Of a stretch of DNA of 64,000 bases, positions 16,890-26,396 are shown piece after piece; the stretch's first letter is position 1; every line of letters starts with the position of its first letter. Made by a program: the position numbers and the translations under genes. The DNA is taken from contig NZ_FMBW01000074.1 in the NCBI RefSeq assembly GCF_900091725.1, positions 158,872 through 222,871 of the forward strand, given 5' to 3'. The notes under the pieces were generated by a model. It saw nothing but the letters and a program-made list of their open reading frames with translations. It was not told the origin of the DNA and did no database searches. The DNA comes from Streptomyces sp. DvalAA-43. Lineage in GTDB: Bacteria; Actinomycetota; Actinomycetes; Streptomycetales; Streptomycetaceae.

Positions 16890-17374
16890 TGACATGGATC
16901 AAGCCGAGCTTCCTGTGGATGATGTACCGCTGCGGCTGGGCGACGAAGGAGGGCCAGGAAAGTTCCGGCCGTCGGGATCACTCGCGAGGGCTTCGACTGG
17001 GCCCTGGACCACGCCGAACTCTCCCACCACGTCAGGGGAGTCCACCCGGACCGCACTACCTGTAAACACCGCCTCCGCGACGCCCCGGCCCGCGTCCAGC
17101 GGGGCCCGAACGTGACCTCCGCCTGGATCGGCTTCCGTACCGCTCCCTCCAACTCGGGCACTCCGGCGAGGCGTCGCGACGGTACGCGGACGAGTGGATG
17201 GTCTCCATCCGCCACGTCACCCCGCTCGCCCGACAGGTCCACGCACTGGTGACGGCCGGAAGCCTCGACGCCGCGACGAAGCTGCTGCCTCAGGAGACCC
17301 CGTACCCACCGGCCGACGCCCCGATGACGTCGGGAGCGCTTGAGAGGCAGTCCACTGCGGCGACTTCAGCCTGA
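16890..17374 (+). pseudogene. DUF4291 gene, 3' fragment, frameshifted
   Basis: After TGACATGG the sequence resumes the DUF4291 protein: TWIKPSFLWMMYRCGWATKE (16,892 on). It needs one frameshift near 16,965 to give ITREGFDWALDHAELSHHVR, and another near 17,100 to give ERDLRLDRLPYRSLQLGHSG and EASRRYADEWMVSIRHVTPL, with a stop at 17,372-17,374. The order and spacing match an intact family member of about 210 residues once the 51-codon fragment at 8806 is added. The multiple frameshifts show that the host gene decayed after interruption. Confidence 0.85.
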
Positions 17375-17514
17375 TGATGCTCCCGCACGGTACGGGCATA
17401 GCCAACGGCCTCGCCCGCCGAGCTGCCGCCCCTCACCCACTTCGTACCGAGCGAGGCGCTGTGCCCGGCGACCTGTACTCGGATGGGCGACAGGTCCCTT
17501 CTCGGGTTGAAGTC

Positions 17515-18015
17515 GATGCCCTCACCGCCCCGCTGGGCCTGCCCGAGGCATCAGGCCACCAGCGTGTCCGCAAGGAAAGGCCGCACCCCGGGGCTCAGTT
17601 GCGCTTCACCGACGCCGACGGGCTACGGCTCACCGCGTTCGCCACCAACACCACCAGCTACCCCGGTCGCCGCACTCGAACTCCGCCACCGGCAGCGGGA
17701 CCGAGCCGAGGCGCCCGTGCCACCGGCCTGCGCGACCTGCTCCTGCACGACACCGCGCAGAACCAGATCTGGCGGGAGACTGTCCAGATCGCCCTGGAAC
17801 TGCTGACCTGGATGGCGATCCTCGCTCCGACCCGGTGAAACCTGCAGGTGGGAGCCCCGGCGTCCTCGGTCCCGCCTCTTCTCCGCCGCGGCCCGGGTCG
17901 TTACGGCCGCCCGCCGTCGGCACCTGAGATTCACAGACCACCGGCCCCGGACCGACGTCGTCGCGACCGCGACTGAGCGCCTCGATGCCTTCCCGAAATC
18001 TGGCTGACCAGCAAA
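17515..18015 (+). pseudogene. IS1380-family transposase relic
   Basis: The plus strand encodes RVRKERPHPGAQLRFTDADG, LRLTAFATNTTSYPG, then GLRDLLLHDTAQNQIWRETV and after a frameshift EPRRPRSRLFSAAARVVTAA with HLRFTDHRPRTDVV, the C-terminal third of an actinobacterial IS1380 transposase. The N-terminal two thirds, including the first catalytic Asp regions, and both terminal repeats are gone, and at least two frameshifts are present. It lies between the decayed DUF4291 fragment and the toxin/immunity locus. Confidence 0.75.
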
Positions 18016-18095
18016 TTCACCAGTCCTGCCGATGCTGCCCTCGTGCGCTGCGGTGACCACTGCGAGACCGGCCAGTCTCTCCCCCCCTGCGTAGA

Positions 18096-18485
18096 TCAGC
18101 CTTCAATACGGATCAGGTAAGGACTCATGTCGTCATTGGCATCTCCAGCCTGAAAGCCCGCGGATCCGAGAATTGCGATCAACGTCGCGTACATGTGCTC
18201 GGTCACGAAGCTGAAATACCGGAATGCCGACGACTGGGTCTCGCCCTTCAGCGCACTTTCCGCTGCAGTGTCATTGAGGGATGAACTGGTCGACCACTGG
18301 ACGAAGACTCCTCCCCTGGAGTCGTCTGCCGGGTCCACCCAGACCAGCACGCCCAGCGAATCGGACGCCTGGTTGACGTCCTGATGCACGGTAAACCCGG
18401 CCTTCGTCAATGCTTCGGCCGTTTTGTCGGCCAGATCGTTCCGTTCGGCGATCTCTGTCTCGCTCGCCTTTTTGATTTCGAACAT
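18096..18485 (-). CDS. Probable immunity protein for the deaminase toxin
   Basis: 129 residues from ATG 18,485 (a GTG one codon earlier is an alternative; AGCAGG lies upstream). The sequence MFEIKKASETEIAERNDLAD, GVLVWVDPADDSRGGVFVQW and FVTEHMYATLIAILGSAGFQ gives a small, acidic, cytosolic alpha/beta protein without a signal peptide. It does not match a family I know. Its place directly 3' of the toxin gene on the same strand, its size and its acidity are those of cognate immunity proteins of polymorphic toxins. The function is inferred from position only. Confidence 0.6.
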   Translation of the reverse strand: MFEIKKASETEIAERNDLADKTAEALTKAGFTVHQDVNQASDSLGVLVWVDPADDSRGGVFVQWSTSSSLNDTAAESALKGETQSSAFRYFSFVTEHMYATLIAILGSAGFQAGDANDDMSPYLIRIEG

Positions 18486-18521
18486 CACTACCTGCTGTCA
18501 TGTCGTCATGAGGCCAGGAAA

Positions 18522-18554
18522 GGGGGTGGGTGACCCGCCAGGTGACCCACCCCC
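18522..18554 (-). terminator. Hairpin between toxin and immunity genes
   Basis: Perfect 10-bp stem GGGGGTGGGT (18,522-18,531) with ACCCACCCCC (18,545-18,554), 13-nt loop, 37 bp after the toxin stop and 37 bp before the immunity start. It lacks a long T-run, so it may be a partial terminator or an mRNA stability element that separates expression of the two genes. Confidence 0.6.
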
Positions 18555-18590
18555 TCGCATCTTACGAGGCTAGCCGGTTGATACCAGGAG

Positions 18591-21500
18591 CTAGGGGCGC
18601 CCTTGTTCCTGGATCAGGCGCGCCAGAACCTTCTCGAACGACCGGTTGATCGGTCCGATCGATCCCCACTGCACGGACCACGTGATCTCTGTGCCCTCCT
18701 TGAGGAGGTTCTCCAGATTGGGTCCGCACACGGGGCACGGTTGCCGCTCGGTATAGAGCGCGTTGATCTGTTTCGGCGAGACATCCTTCGCGGCCAGCTG
18801 AGCGAGGATGTCGTCCTCCGAGTGGAACCCGCCCCCCTTACTGAAACCGATGACGAGGTCACCGGTCTTTGGGTCATTCCAGCCCGGCACCCTCGCGACG
18901 GCCACATTTCTGTTACCGAAGACGCCGAAACCCGACTCGATTCTGGCCCGATAGGCCATGTTGGAGAGTTCGGTGCTGTTGTACGCGATCAGCCCGACGC
19001 AGGAATACTCGGGAACCGGGCTCCCGATGGTGCCCATCGGCGCGACAGTCGCGACGCGCGACTTCGGTGCGACGGAGGCGACCCGCGACACCTTTCGGCA
19101 GGCGGCGTAGAACTTCTCCGCCATCTTCCCGGCGATTCCGGCCATAGCGGCGTCAGAAAGCCTGAGGGCACTCAGCGCCTTCCACGCGTCGATGAATCCG
19201 ATTCCGGTCCTGGCGGCACCGTCCATCGCCCGGACGGCGTCCGCGATAGGGCGGATGATCTTGCCGGCGAACAGCGTCGCCACGTCCACCACGGCCCAGG
19301 CGCAACCGCCCCAGCTTCCGTTCTCACCACCGGGGGTGAGTTTCTGGGCGCACCGGATCCAGCTGCCGAAGAGGATGTCGACGGGGTCGATGCCTGCCTG
19401 GTACTCCCCGATCGTGATGGTGTGCGTGACCTCGTTGTACAGCGTTTCCGTCTTGTACTCGCCCAGGTACAGGGTGTCCGCGGAGGGGCACGTGTTCGCC
19501 CATACCTCAGTGGTGCACATGTACAGGTCGAGGTCGGCCTTGTATCCGATCTTCTGGGTCATCGTGCAGTCGCCGTCATAGGCGAGCTGGTCCCACCAGC
19601 CGTCGCAGCCCTCGGTCTTCTTCAGGACCTGCGGTTCGCCGACCTGCTCGATGTGGTCGACGACGTAGAACACGCCACCGATGGGCCCGCCGGCCCCGTC
19701 AGGAACCGTCCCGGTCTCGATCTGCCCGGTGTTCCCCCTGTTCTCGGCCTGTTTCGCGGCTTCCTGGGCGGATTCGGCGTAGGCCTGGGCGTCCTTGGCG
19801 GCTTCCTCCGCTGCTGTCGCGGCGGTGTCGGCCCGCTCGGCGGCGGCTCTGGCCTGGCTGGCGGACTCCTTCGCCTGCGTGGCGGCCGCGCGGGCGGCGA
19901 CCGCGTCGAGGGCGGCCGCGTCGGCGGAGTTGCGGGCGGCTTCGGCGTAGCCTTCGGCACGGCCTGCGGCCTTGTCGGCGGCCACTGCGTCGGCGGTGGC
20001 CTGGGCCTGGTAGCCGATGGTGCGGGCCAGCGACTGCTGCGCCTTCGCCGCTGCGGTCGCCGCTGCGGCCGCGTAGGTCAGTGCCTCCTTGGAGTAGCCG
20101 CGGGCGTCCGCGGCGTGCTTGGCGGCGTTCGCCGCGTGCTGGTAGGCGACCTTGGCGTCGCCCTGTGCCTGGTCGGCGATGGTCTGAGCGGCAGCCGCTT
20201 CCTCGGCCGCGTTGGTGGCATGGGCGGCCGCGACGGCCTTCTGCTGCTCGGCGATGGTCTTCGCCGCCTGGCCGGACAGGACTACCAGAGAGGCTGCCGA
20301 GTCCCTGGTGACGTACGGCGAGCCGAGCTGGATCGCGTCGTTCGCGGGAGCTGCGACCTGCGCGGCCGAGTTCCCGGCGTCCACCGCCGCCTGCGCGGTG
20401 ACATAGGCGAACCCCGCCGCCTTCGCCGCGGCGACGGTGGCCTTGTTGGCCTCGGCCTGCGCCGCGTCCGCCTCGGTCTTGGCCGTCTTCGCCTGCGCCT
20501 CGGCTTCGTTGGCTGCCTTGACCGACAACGCGGCCTCGGCCGAGGCGTGCTCGGAAGCGTCGATGGCGTCGGCGGCGGCGCTGGTCGCGGTGCGTACCGC
20601 GGCGTCCGCTTGCAGCTTCGCCGCCTGCGCGTCCTCTGCGGCTGCCCGGGAGCGCTTGGCTGCGGCCTCCGCGCGGGTCGCTGCCGCGTCCGCGTCCGCT
20701 GCCGCCTGGGTGGCAGCGGCGGCCGCGGTTCGGGCCCGGCCGGCCGCTGTCTCGGCGTCGTCCGCGTGCCGGTCGGCCTCATTGGCTGCCGCCCGCGCGG
20801 CATCCGCCGCATCCCCCGCTTCCAGAGATTCGGCGTAGGCCTCCTTGGCGTCGGCCTTGGCGCGTGCCGCGTCCGCCTTCTGTTCGGCATCCCACGCGTC
20901 GTCGCGCAGTTCCCCTGCACGATCCCGGGCGGTCTCGGCGTCCTTCCTCCGGGCCACCGCCGTGGCCTCCGACGTCTCGGCCCTGCCCTTGGCGGTCTGG
21001 GCGTTGACCGCTTCGGTCTCTGCGGTCTGCCGGTGCAGGGCGGCCTCCGACTTCTTGAGGTCGGCGGTCTCCTTCTCCTTCTTCGCCGTGGCCTCTTCGG
21101 CCTCGGCTTTCAGCCGCTTGGCATGCGCCTCGGCCGCCGCCGCCTTCGCGTCCGCCTCCGCGCCCAGGGACTCGGTGAGCTTGGTCTCGGCCAGCTCCTT
21201 GTCCTTCTTGGCGTTGTCACGGTGCAGCTTGGCCGCGTCCGCGGCTGCCTTGGCCTGCAGTTCGGCCCGGTAGGCCGCCTCCTTGCGGAACTCAGCCTTG
21301 GACTGCGCGGTCTGCGCCAGCGCCCGCTGGGCGATCGTGGCGCTGTCAGCCGCCGCCGCCCTGGTGGCCGCCTCGGCGGTCTCGCCGGCCTTCAGCAGCG
21401 CCGCGACCGCGGCCGCCGCGCCCTGCGTGACCTGTGCCTTCTGCTGGCCTACCAGCAGACCGCGGCCCCGCGGCGCCCCGTTGGCGTCCGCGATCGCGTA

Positions 21501-23228
21501 CGCCGCCTGCTCGGCGGTGGTACTGGCGGTCTGGGCGATCTTCGCGGCCGTCGCCTGGCGCTTGAGCTCGGCCAGCTCGAACTTCGCTCCCGCACGCGCG
21601 GCGCCCAGTCGCTGCGTCGCCGTGGTGAACTGTGACGACGGCGGAACGCTGCCGTTGTGCTCGGAGACCTTGAACAGCACCTTCTGCGTGGCAGCGGTGC
21701 CGCAGACGGCCGCGAGCGCGTCCTGTCCGGCGGTGTACGTGGGGAAGTTAAGGCACTTGTTCGCCCCCAGGTTCTCCAGGGTGGTGCCGGCCCGGATGCT
21801 GAACTTCCACGCCTGCATGGGCGTGCCGTTGCAGGTCCAGATCTGGATCTTCGTCTGGTCGGTGGCAACGTCGAGGCATTTCTGCGAGTTCACGTTCTGC
21901 AGGCTGTAGCCCTCGCCGTAGTCCCCGTTGATCCTCCACTGCTGGGCGGCCGCCGTGGAGCAGGTGACGACCTCGACGGCCGTGCCGTTCGCGGTGCCGG
22001 AACCCTGCACGCCCAGGCACTTGCCGGTCGCGCCCGGGATCTCGACGGCCATCGGGGAGGTGCCGGTCCAGCCGATACCGCCCGAGGACCAGTAGTCCTG
22101 CCAGCGGGTGATGTGGTCGGCGACCCACGAGTAGCCGAGCATCTTGCCCATCGACTCGGAGGCCACGGCCAGTGCCTGGACGGCGTTCTTGTTCGCGGCC
22201 AGGATGTCGTTGCGCTTGGTGGCCTGCGAGCTGATCTCCTGCTGCCATTCCGCCGCGGCGGTCGCGGAGACCTCGCCCAGGACTTTCCCCGGGTCGATGG
22301 GATCACGCCACGCACAGGCGGCGAAGCGGGACTTGAGGTCCTCGACCGCGATTCGGTGCTCGGCGGTACCCGGCACCGGCGCCTTGTTCGGGAAGCCGCC
22401 CGAGCTCAGGAAGAGGCGGGCGTTGTCCGCGCCGGTCGGCTCCAGGCTCCCGTTCGTCAGGTGCTTGTAGGCGTCCCGCAGGGACGGGTCGGAGGTGCTG
22501 CCGTACAGCGGCTGTCCCAGAGCCTTGACCGCCTCGACGGTCTGCTTGTCGGCCGGCGGAGTCGCGTCCTCGTAGAAGTCGCTGTCGTTCTTCCAGAACT
22601 GGTCGGCGATCCACCCCGTGAGGCCGGTCTGGGAATAGAAGTCCTCACCGTCGTCTCCGCTGGTCCCGGGCGGCCATTCGAAGTCGGCGGAAGAACCAAA
22701 GCCGCCCGGCGTCTCAAGCCCGGTTATCTTCCAGCTGTTGTGGAGCGCGTCGAGCCGGTCCAGCTCAGCAAGCGCGGCATCCCGGTCCGACTGGTACGCG
22801 GTGGCGAGCGGCGTGTCTTCCCAGTAGTCCCGGTCTGCCAGCTCTCGCAGCCGCTCCGGACTCTGATTGAGCCCGTCCTTCGCGCTGGTGGCCATGGCCG
22901 GTCCGCCCAGCCGCAGTACGTCGCTCATCAGGCACTGGTCCTGCCGCAACAGCTCGGCGGGGGTGTCCTCGTACCAGTCGTAGTCGCTGGCCAACTCGGT
23001 CGGCGGTGCCGTGTACCCATCGCTCACACCCGCCCCGGCCAGTAGGGCCATGGCAAGCAACGGCGGGAGCAGACGACCGGTCAAGCGGGTGTGTCGAAGC
23101 AGGGGTCTGGAAGACCCCGAGGGTCTGGAACGCAATGGAAGGCCACTTCTCTGATCAGGGAGCCGACCGAAGGATGCGGCGCGGCCGGCATGACTCAGCG
23201 GCCTTGCGCCCTCAAACCTGACGGCCAC
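18591..23228 (-). CDS. Secreted polymorphic toxin: ricin-type lectin, Ala-rich stalk, deaminase tip
   Basis: About 1545 residues from GTG 23,228. A hydrophobic export segment is at residues 50-67 (GRLLPPLLAMALLAGAGVSD); because it is far from the start, the true start may lie somewhat downstream. Residues about 395-520 are a ricin-type beta-trefoil (KCLGVQGSG, CSTAAAQQWRIN, KCLDVATDQTKIQIWTC). Residues about 540-1185 are an Ala/Glu/Lys-rich coiled stalk. The C-terminal 120 residues have HSE (1469-1471) and PCPVC (Cys 1498 and 1501), the zinc/catalytic residues of the cytidine-deaminase fold used by toxins of the SCP1.201/XOO_2897-like groups. It probably deaminates nucleic acid or nucleotides in rival cells. 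The exact deaminase subfamily is not certain. A small candidate immunity gene follows. Confidence 0.8.
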   Translation of the reverse strand: MAVRFEGARPLSHAGRAASFGRLPDQRSGLPLRSRPSGSSRPLLRHTRLTGRLLPPLLAMALLAGAGVSDGYTAPPTELASDYDWYEDTPAELLRQDQCLMSDVLRLGGPAMATSAKDGLNQSPERLRELADRDYWEDTPLATAYQSDRDAALAELDRLDALHNSWKITGLETPGGFGSSADFEWPPGTSGDDGEDFYSQTGLTGWIADQFWKNDSDFYEDATPPADKQTVEAVKALGQPLYGSTSDPSLRDAYKHLTNGSLEPTGADNARLFLSSGGFPNKAPVPGTAEHRIAVEDLKSRFAACAWRDPIDPGKVLGEVSATAAAEWQQEISSQATKRNDILAANKNAVQALAVASESMGKMLGYSWVADHITRWQDYWSSGGIGWTGTSPMAVEIPGATGKCLGVQGSGTANGTAVEVVTCSTAAAQQWRINGDYGEGYSLQNVNSQKCLDVATDQTKIQIWTCNGTPMQAWKFSIRAGTTLENLGANKCLNFPTYTAGQDALAAVCGTAATQKVLFKVSEHNGSVPPSSQFTTATQRLGAARAGAKFELAELKRQATAAKIAQTASTTAEQAAYAIADANGAPRGRGLLVGQQKAQVTQGAAAAVAALLKAGETAEAATRAAAADSATIAQRALAQTAQSKAEFRKEAAYRAELQAKAAADAAKLHRDNAKKDKELAETKLTESLGAEADAKAAAAEAHAKRLKAEAEEATAKKEKETADLKKSEAALHRQTAETEAVNAQTAKGRAETSEATAVARRKDAETARDRAGELRDDAWDAEQKADAARAKADAKEAYAESLEAGDAADAARAAANEADRHADDAETAAGRARTAAAAATQAAADADAAATRAEAAAKRSRAAAEDAQAAKLQADAAVRTATSAAADAIDASEHASAEAALSVKAANEAEAQAKTAKTEADAAQAEANKATVAAAKAAGFAYVTAQAAVDAGNSAAQVAAPANDAIQLGSPYVTRDSAASLVVLSGQAAKTIAEQQKAVAAAHATNAAEEAAAAQTIADQAQGDAKVAYQHAANAAKHAADARGYSKEALTYAAAAATAAAKAQQSLARTIGYQAQATADAVAADKAAGRAEGYAEAARNSADAAALDAVAARAAATQAKESASQARAAAERADTAATAAEEAAKDAQAYAESAQEAAKQAENRGNTGQIETGTVPDGAGGPIGGVFYVVDHIEQVGEPQVLKKTEGCDGWWDQLAYDGDCTMTQKIGYKADLDLYMCTTEVWANTCPSADTLYLGEYKTETLYNEVTHTITIGEYQAGIDPVDILFGSWIRCAQKLTPGGENGSWGGCAWAVVDVATLFAGKIIRPIADAVRAMDGAARTGIGFIDAWKALSALRLSDAAMAGIAGKMAEKFYAACRKVSRVASVAPKSRVATVAPMGTIGSPVPEYSCVGLIAYNSTELSNMAYRARIESGFGVFGNRNVAVARVPGWNDPKTGDLVIGFSKGGGFHSEDDILAQLAAKDVSPKQINALYTERQPCPVCGPNLENLLKEGTEITWSVQWGSIGPINRSFEKVLARLIQEQGRP

Positions 23229-23738
23229 TCAAGAGGTGGGTCCGAACATGGAACAAGAGTTCGGGTGTGGGGCAGGATGGTACCCAGACGGCGGCAGACT
23301 TGGGTAGAGAGCGATCTTTCCCGGCAGGAGAGTTGAGAAGCTGTTGTCTTCTGGGTGTGGTCGCCGAGTTTCCGCTGGTCGGGGCCTCCCGGCCGACCAG
23401 CAGGGGCACGGTCTGACCACAGAGCCCGGATGGCTCAGGCGTGGAGAGTGCTCACCTGCTGGCGGCTACGGACCGTGGCCCCTCTCACGGCTCGATGAAT
23501 CCCGCCAGGAGTGAAGTCGCCCTTCCTGTCGCGTAGATGACGCACCTTTTTCTCCCTGCTGCGGAGGTGCTGGATGTCGCCGGTGATGAGGTTGCTCGAT
23601 GAACAGGAGGTCGCTGCCCCGGGGCCGTCGCATACCGCGCATGGAGTAAGGGGGACGGCTGCCGTACACCATAGGGAGGCCGGAGACCTCCCCCTGGCGG
23701 CGAGCGGTGCGGAACGGTGGTCCGTCTAGGGTCGGAGC
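23229..23738. other. Intergenic region between toxin and hydrolase-ABC genes
   Basis: About 510 bp between divergent genes. I see no conserved reading frame; short open frames here lack codon bias or a family. It must contain the promoters for the toxin (leftward) and the hydrolase-ABC operon (rightward), but I cannot pick a convincing -35/-10 pair. Confidence 0.5.
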
Positions 23739-26396
23739 ATGGAGATCCCCGATGCGAGTACGCCCCGGTGGCGGCGGCTGCCCCGCAGACGTGGCCGGTG
23801 GGCCGCGGGCCTCGCGGCGCTCGCCGTGCTGGCCGGTGCGGGCGCCTGGAACGCCGCGGCCGACGACGGCGGGCCCGCCGTGCACCGCCAGGACCGGATG
23901 ATGAGGACGGACGGGGTGTCCCTCGACACCTCGTACTTCACCGCCGGGGGCACCGGGCGCCGGCCCGCCGTGCTGATCGCGCACGGCTTCGGCGGCAGCA
24001 AGGACGATGTGCGGGCGCAGGCCGAGCAACTGGCCCGTTCCGGATACGCCGTGCTGACCTGGTCCGCCCGCGGGTTCGGGAAGTCGGGCGGCGACATCGC
24101 GCTCAACGACCCCGACCGTGAGATCGAGGACGTGTCCCGGCTGATCGACTGGCTGGCGGACCGGCCCGAGGTGCGGCTCGACGCGAAGGGCGACCCCCGT
24201 GTCGGGATCACCGGGGCCTCCTACGGCGGAGCCGCCGCGCTCCTCGCCGCCGGGTACGACAAGCGCGTCGACGCCATCGCCCCGCGGATCACGTACTGGA
24301 ACCTCGCCGACGCGCTCTTCCCCGACGGGGTCTTCAAGAAGCTCTGGGCCGGAATCTTCGTCACCACCGGCGGCGGCTGCCAGAAGTTCGAGAAGCGGCT
24401 CTGCGCGATGTACGAACGGGTCGCCGTCAGCGGAAAGCCGGACGCCGCCGCGCGGGCGCTGCTGACCGAACGCTCGCCGAGCGCCGTCGCCGACCGCATC
24501 GAGGTGCCCGCGCTCATCGTGCAGGGACAGTCCGACTCCCTCTTCCCGCTCGGCCAGGCCGACGCCATGGCCAGGGCCATCAGCGGCAACGGCGCACCGG
24601 TCGCCGTCGACTGGACCGCCGGCGGGCACGACGGCGGCGACCTGGAGACCGACCGGGTCCAGCACCGGATCGGCGACTGGTTCGACCGGTACCTCAAGGA
24701 CGACAAGAACGCCGACACCGGACCCGCCTTCCGCGTCACCCGCACCGGAGGCGTCGACTCCACCGACGGGGCCGCCCTCACCCGCGGGGCGAGCAGCGAT
24801 ACGTACCCGGGGCTGAGCAGCGGCGCGCGGAGCATCGAGCTGGGCCGCCGCACGGAAACGTTCCGCAACCCCGCAGGGGCGGGCCCGCCCGCCATCTCCG
24901 CCGTTCCCGGAGTCGGCGGCGGACTCGCGCGGCTCTCGTCCCTCGGTGTCGGGCTCTCGGTCGACTTCCCCGGGCAGTACGCCCGCTTCGAGTCGGCCCC
25001 GCTGGACAAGCCGCTGAGCGTCACCGGCTCGCCGACCGTCGAGGTCGACGTCAAGGCCGGGCGCGGCGACGCGGTCCTGTTCGGCAAGGTGTACGACGTG
25101 TCGCCGGACGGCAAGCAGCAGGTGCTGCCCTCCCAGCTGGTCGACCCCTTCCGGATCACCCCGGCCCAGCAGGGCAGGCCGGTCCTGCTGACCCTCCCCG
25201 CCATCGACCACCGGTTCGACGCGGGCCACCGGCTCCGCCTCGTCCTCTCCGCCACCGACCTCGGCTACGCCTCACCGGCCGAGCCGACGACGTACACCGT
25301 GACCCCCACCGGCCCGCTGGCCGTACCCACCGCCCCCGGCCTGAGGACCGCGGCCACCGCCCTGCCCTGGTGGATCTGGGGCCTCCCGGCCGCCGCCGCG
25401 GTGATCGCCGCCCTGCTGCTGCTCACCGCCCGCCGCCGCACCGCGACACCCGCACCCGATCCGGCACTCGCCGACGTACCCCTCCAGATCACCGGCCTGT
25501 CGAAGAAGTACGCCGGGGCCGGCGACCGGTACGCCGTGAAGGAGCTGTCCTTCCGGGTCGAGAAGGGGCAGGTCCTCGGCCTCCTCGGGCCCAACGGCGC
25601 GGGCAAGACCACGACGCTGCGCATGCTCATGGGCCTGATCACCCCCGACGACGGCGGGATCCGGGTCTTCGGGCACGCCATCCGGCCCGGCGCGCCCGTG
25701 CTGTCCCGGGTCGGCTCCTTCGTCGAGGGCGCCGGCTTCCTGCCGCACCTGTCCGGCCGCGCCAACCTGGAGCTGTACTGGCAGGCCACCGGGCGCCCCG
25801 CCGAGGACGCGCACCTGGAGGAGGCCCTGGAGATCGCCGGGCTCGGCGACGCCCTGGCCCGCGCCGTCCGCACCTACTCGCAGGGCATGCGGCAGCGGCT
25901 CGCCATCGCCCAGGCCATGCTCGGCCTGCCGGACCTGCTCATCCTCGACGAACCGACCAACGGCCTCGACCCGCCCCAGATCCGCGAGATGCGTGACGTG
26001 ATGATCCGTTACGCGGCCGGAGGCCGGACCGTCATCGTCTCCAGCCATCTGCTCTCCGAGGTCGAACAGTCCTGCACCCACCTCGTGGTCATGGACCGGG
26101 GCCGGCTCGTCCAGGCGGGCCCGGTCGCCGAGATCACCGGCTCCGGCGACATGCTGCTCGTCACCACCGCCCGGGAGGTCGCCGAACCGCTGGTGGAGAA
26201 GATCGCCGCACTGGCCGGGATCGGCTCGGCGGTCCGCACCGGCGACGGGCGCGGACTGCTGGTCCGGCTCGACGGCGCCACCCCGTCCGGACTGATCGCC
26301 GAACTGGTCAGGCTGGACGTGCCGTTGACCGGTGTCGGACCGCACCGCCGCCTGGAGGACGCGTTCCTCACCCTGATCTCCGGAGGCTCCGCATGA
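23739..26396 (+). CDS. Fusion of CocE/S15-type hydrolase and ABC transporter ATPase
   Basis: 885 residues. After an N-terminal membrane anchor (WAAGLAALAVLAGAGAWNAA, about residues 20-40) comes an alpha/beta hydrolase of the X-Pro dipeptidyl-peptidase/CocE type. It has nucleophile Ser in GITGASYGGAAALLA (about 155), Asp in VQGQSDSLFPLGQ and His in GGHDGGDLETDRV, then a jelly-roll C-terminal domain (PTVEVDVKAGRGDAVLFGKV). A second helix (WWIWGLPAAAAVIAALLLLT, about 545-565) leads to a full ABC ATPase: Walker A GLLGPNGAGKTTTLRML, signature YSQGMRQRLAIAQAM, Walker B LLILDEPTNGLDPPQ, H-loop VIVSSHLLSE. The hydrolase should face outside and the ATPase inside. The partner permease overlaps its 3' end. 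Confidence 0.88.
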   Translation: MEIPDASTPRWRRLPRRRGRWAAGLAALAVLAGAGAWNAAADDGGPAVHRQDRMMRTDGVSLDTSYFTAGGTGRRPAVLIAHGFGGSKDDVRAQAEQLARSGYAVLTWSARGFGKSGGDIALNDPDREIEDVSRLIDWLADRPEVRLDAKGDPRVGITGASYGGAAALLAAGYDKRVDAIAPRITYWNLADALFPDGVFKKLWAGIFVTTGGGCQKFEKRLCAMYERVAVSGKPDAAARALLTERSPSAVADRIEVPALIVQGQSDSLFPLGQADAMARAISGNGAPVAVDWTAGGHDGGDLETDRVQHRIGDWFDRYLKDDKNADTGPAFRVTRTGGVDSTDGAALTRGASSDTYPGLSSGARSIELGRRTETFRNPAGAGPPAISAVPGVGGGLARLSSLGVGLSVDFPGQYARFESAPLDKPLSVTGSPTVEVDVKAGRGDAVLFGKVYDVSPDGKQQVLPSQLVDPFRITPAQQGRPVLLTLPAIDHRFDAGHRLRLVLSATDLGYASPAEPTTYTVTPTGPLAVPTAPGLRTAATALPWWIWGLPAAAAVIAALLLLTARRRTATPAPDPALADVPLQITGLSKKYAGAGDRYAVKELSFRVEKGQVLGLLGPNGAGKTTTLRMLMGLITPDDGGIRVFGHAIRPGAPVLSRVGSFVEGAGFLPHLSGRANLELYWQATGRPAEDAHLEEALEIAGLGDALARAVRTYSQGMRQRLAIAQAMLGLPDLLILDEPTNGLDPPQIREMRDVMIRYAAGGRTVIVSSHLLSEVEQSCTHLVVMDRGRLVQAGPVAEITGSGDMLLVTTAREVAEPLVEKIAALAGIGSAVRTGDGRGLLVRLDGATPSGLIAELVRLDVPLTGVGPHRRLEDAFLTLISGGSA

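Larger units (their letters stand above)
8951..16897. mobile_element. Degenerate prophage remnant inserted in a DUF4291 gene
   Basis: About 7.9 kb separates the two halves of a DUF4291 gene. The ends share the octamer-like core TGAC[C/A]TGG (8951-8958 and 16,890-16,897), exactly where the host reading frame breaks. Inside are packaging genes (small terminase, truncated large terminase), an HNH nuclease, a primase/polymerase-like gene, several small membrane or hypothetical genes and two terminator hairpins, but no integrase, capsid, tail or lysis genes. It is a deletion-ridden prophage that cannot move itself. A very short core is what a large serine recombinase would leave, but no such gene survives. 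Confidence 0.75.

Noticed and set aside
18603..21635. A 1010-codon open frame on the plus strand opposite the toxin gene
   Set aside because: It is the complement of the Ala-rich stalk (GCC/GCG codons give Gly/Arg-rich nonsense). It has no family motifs, and the minus strand has lectin and deaminase domains.
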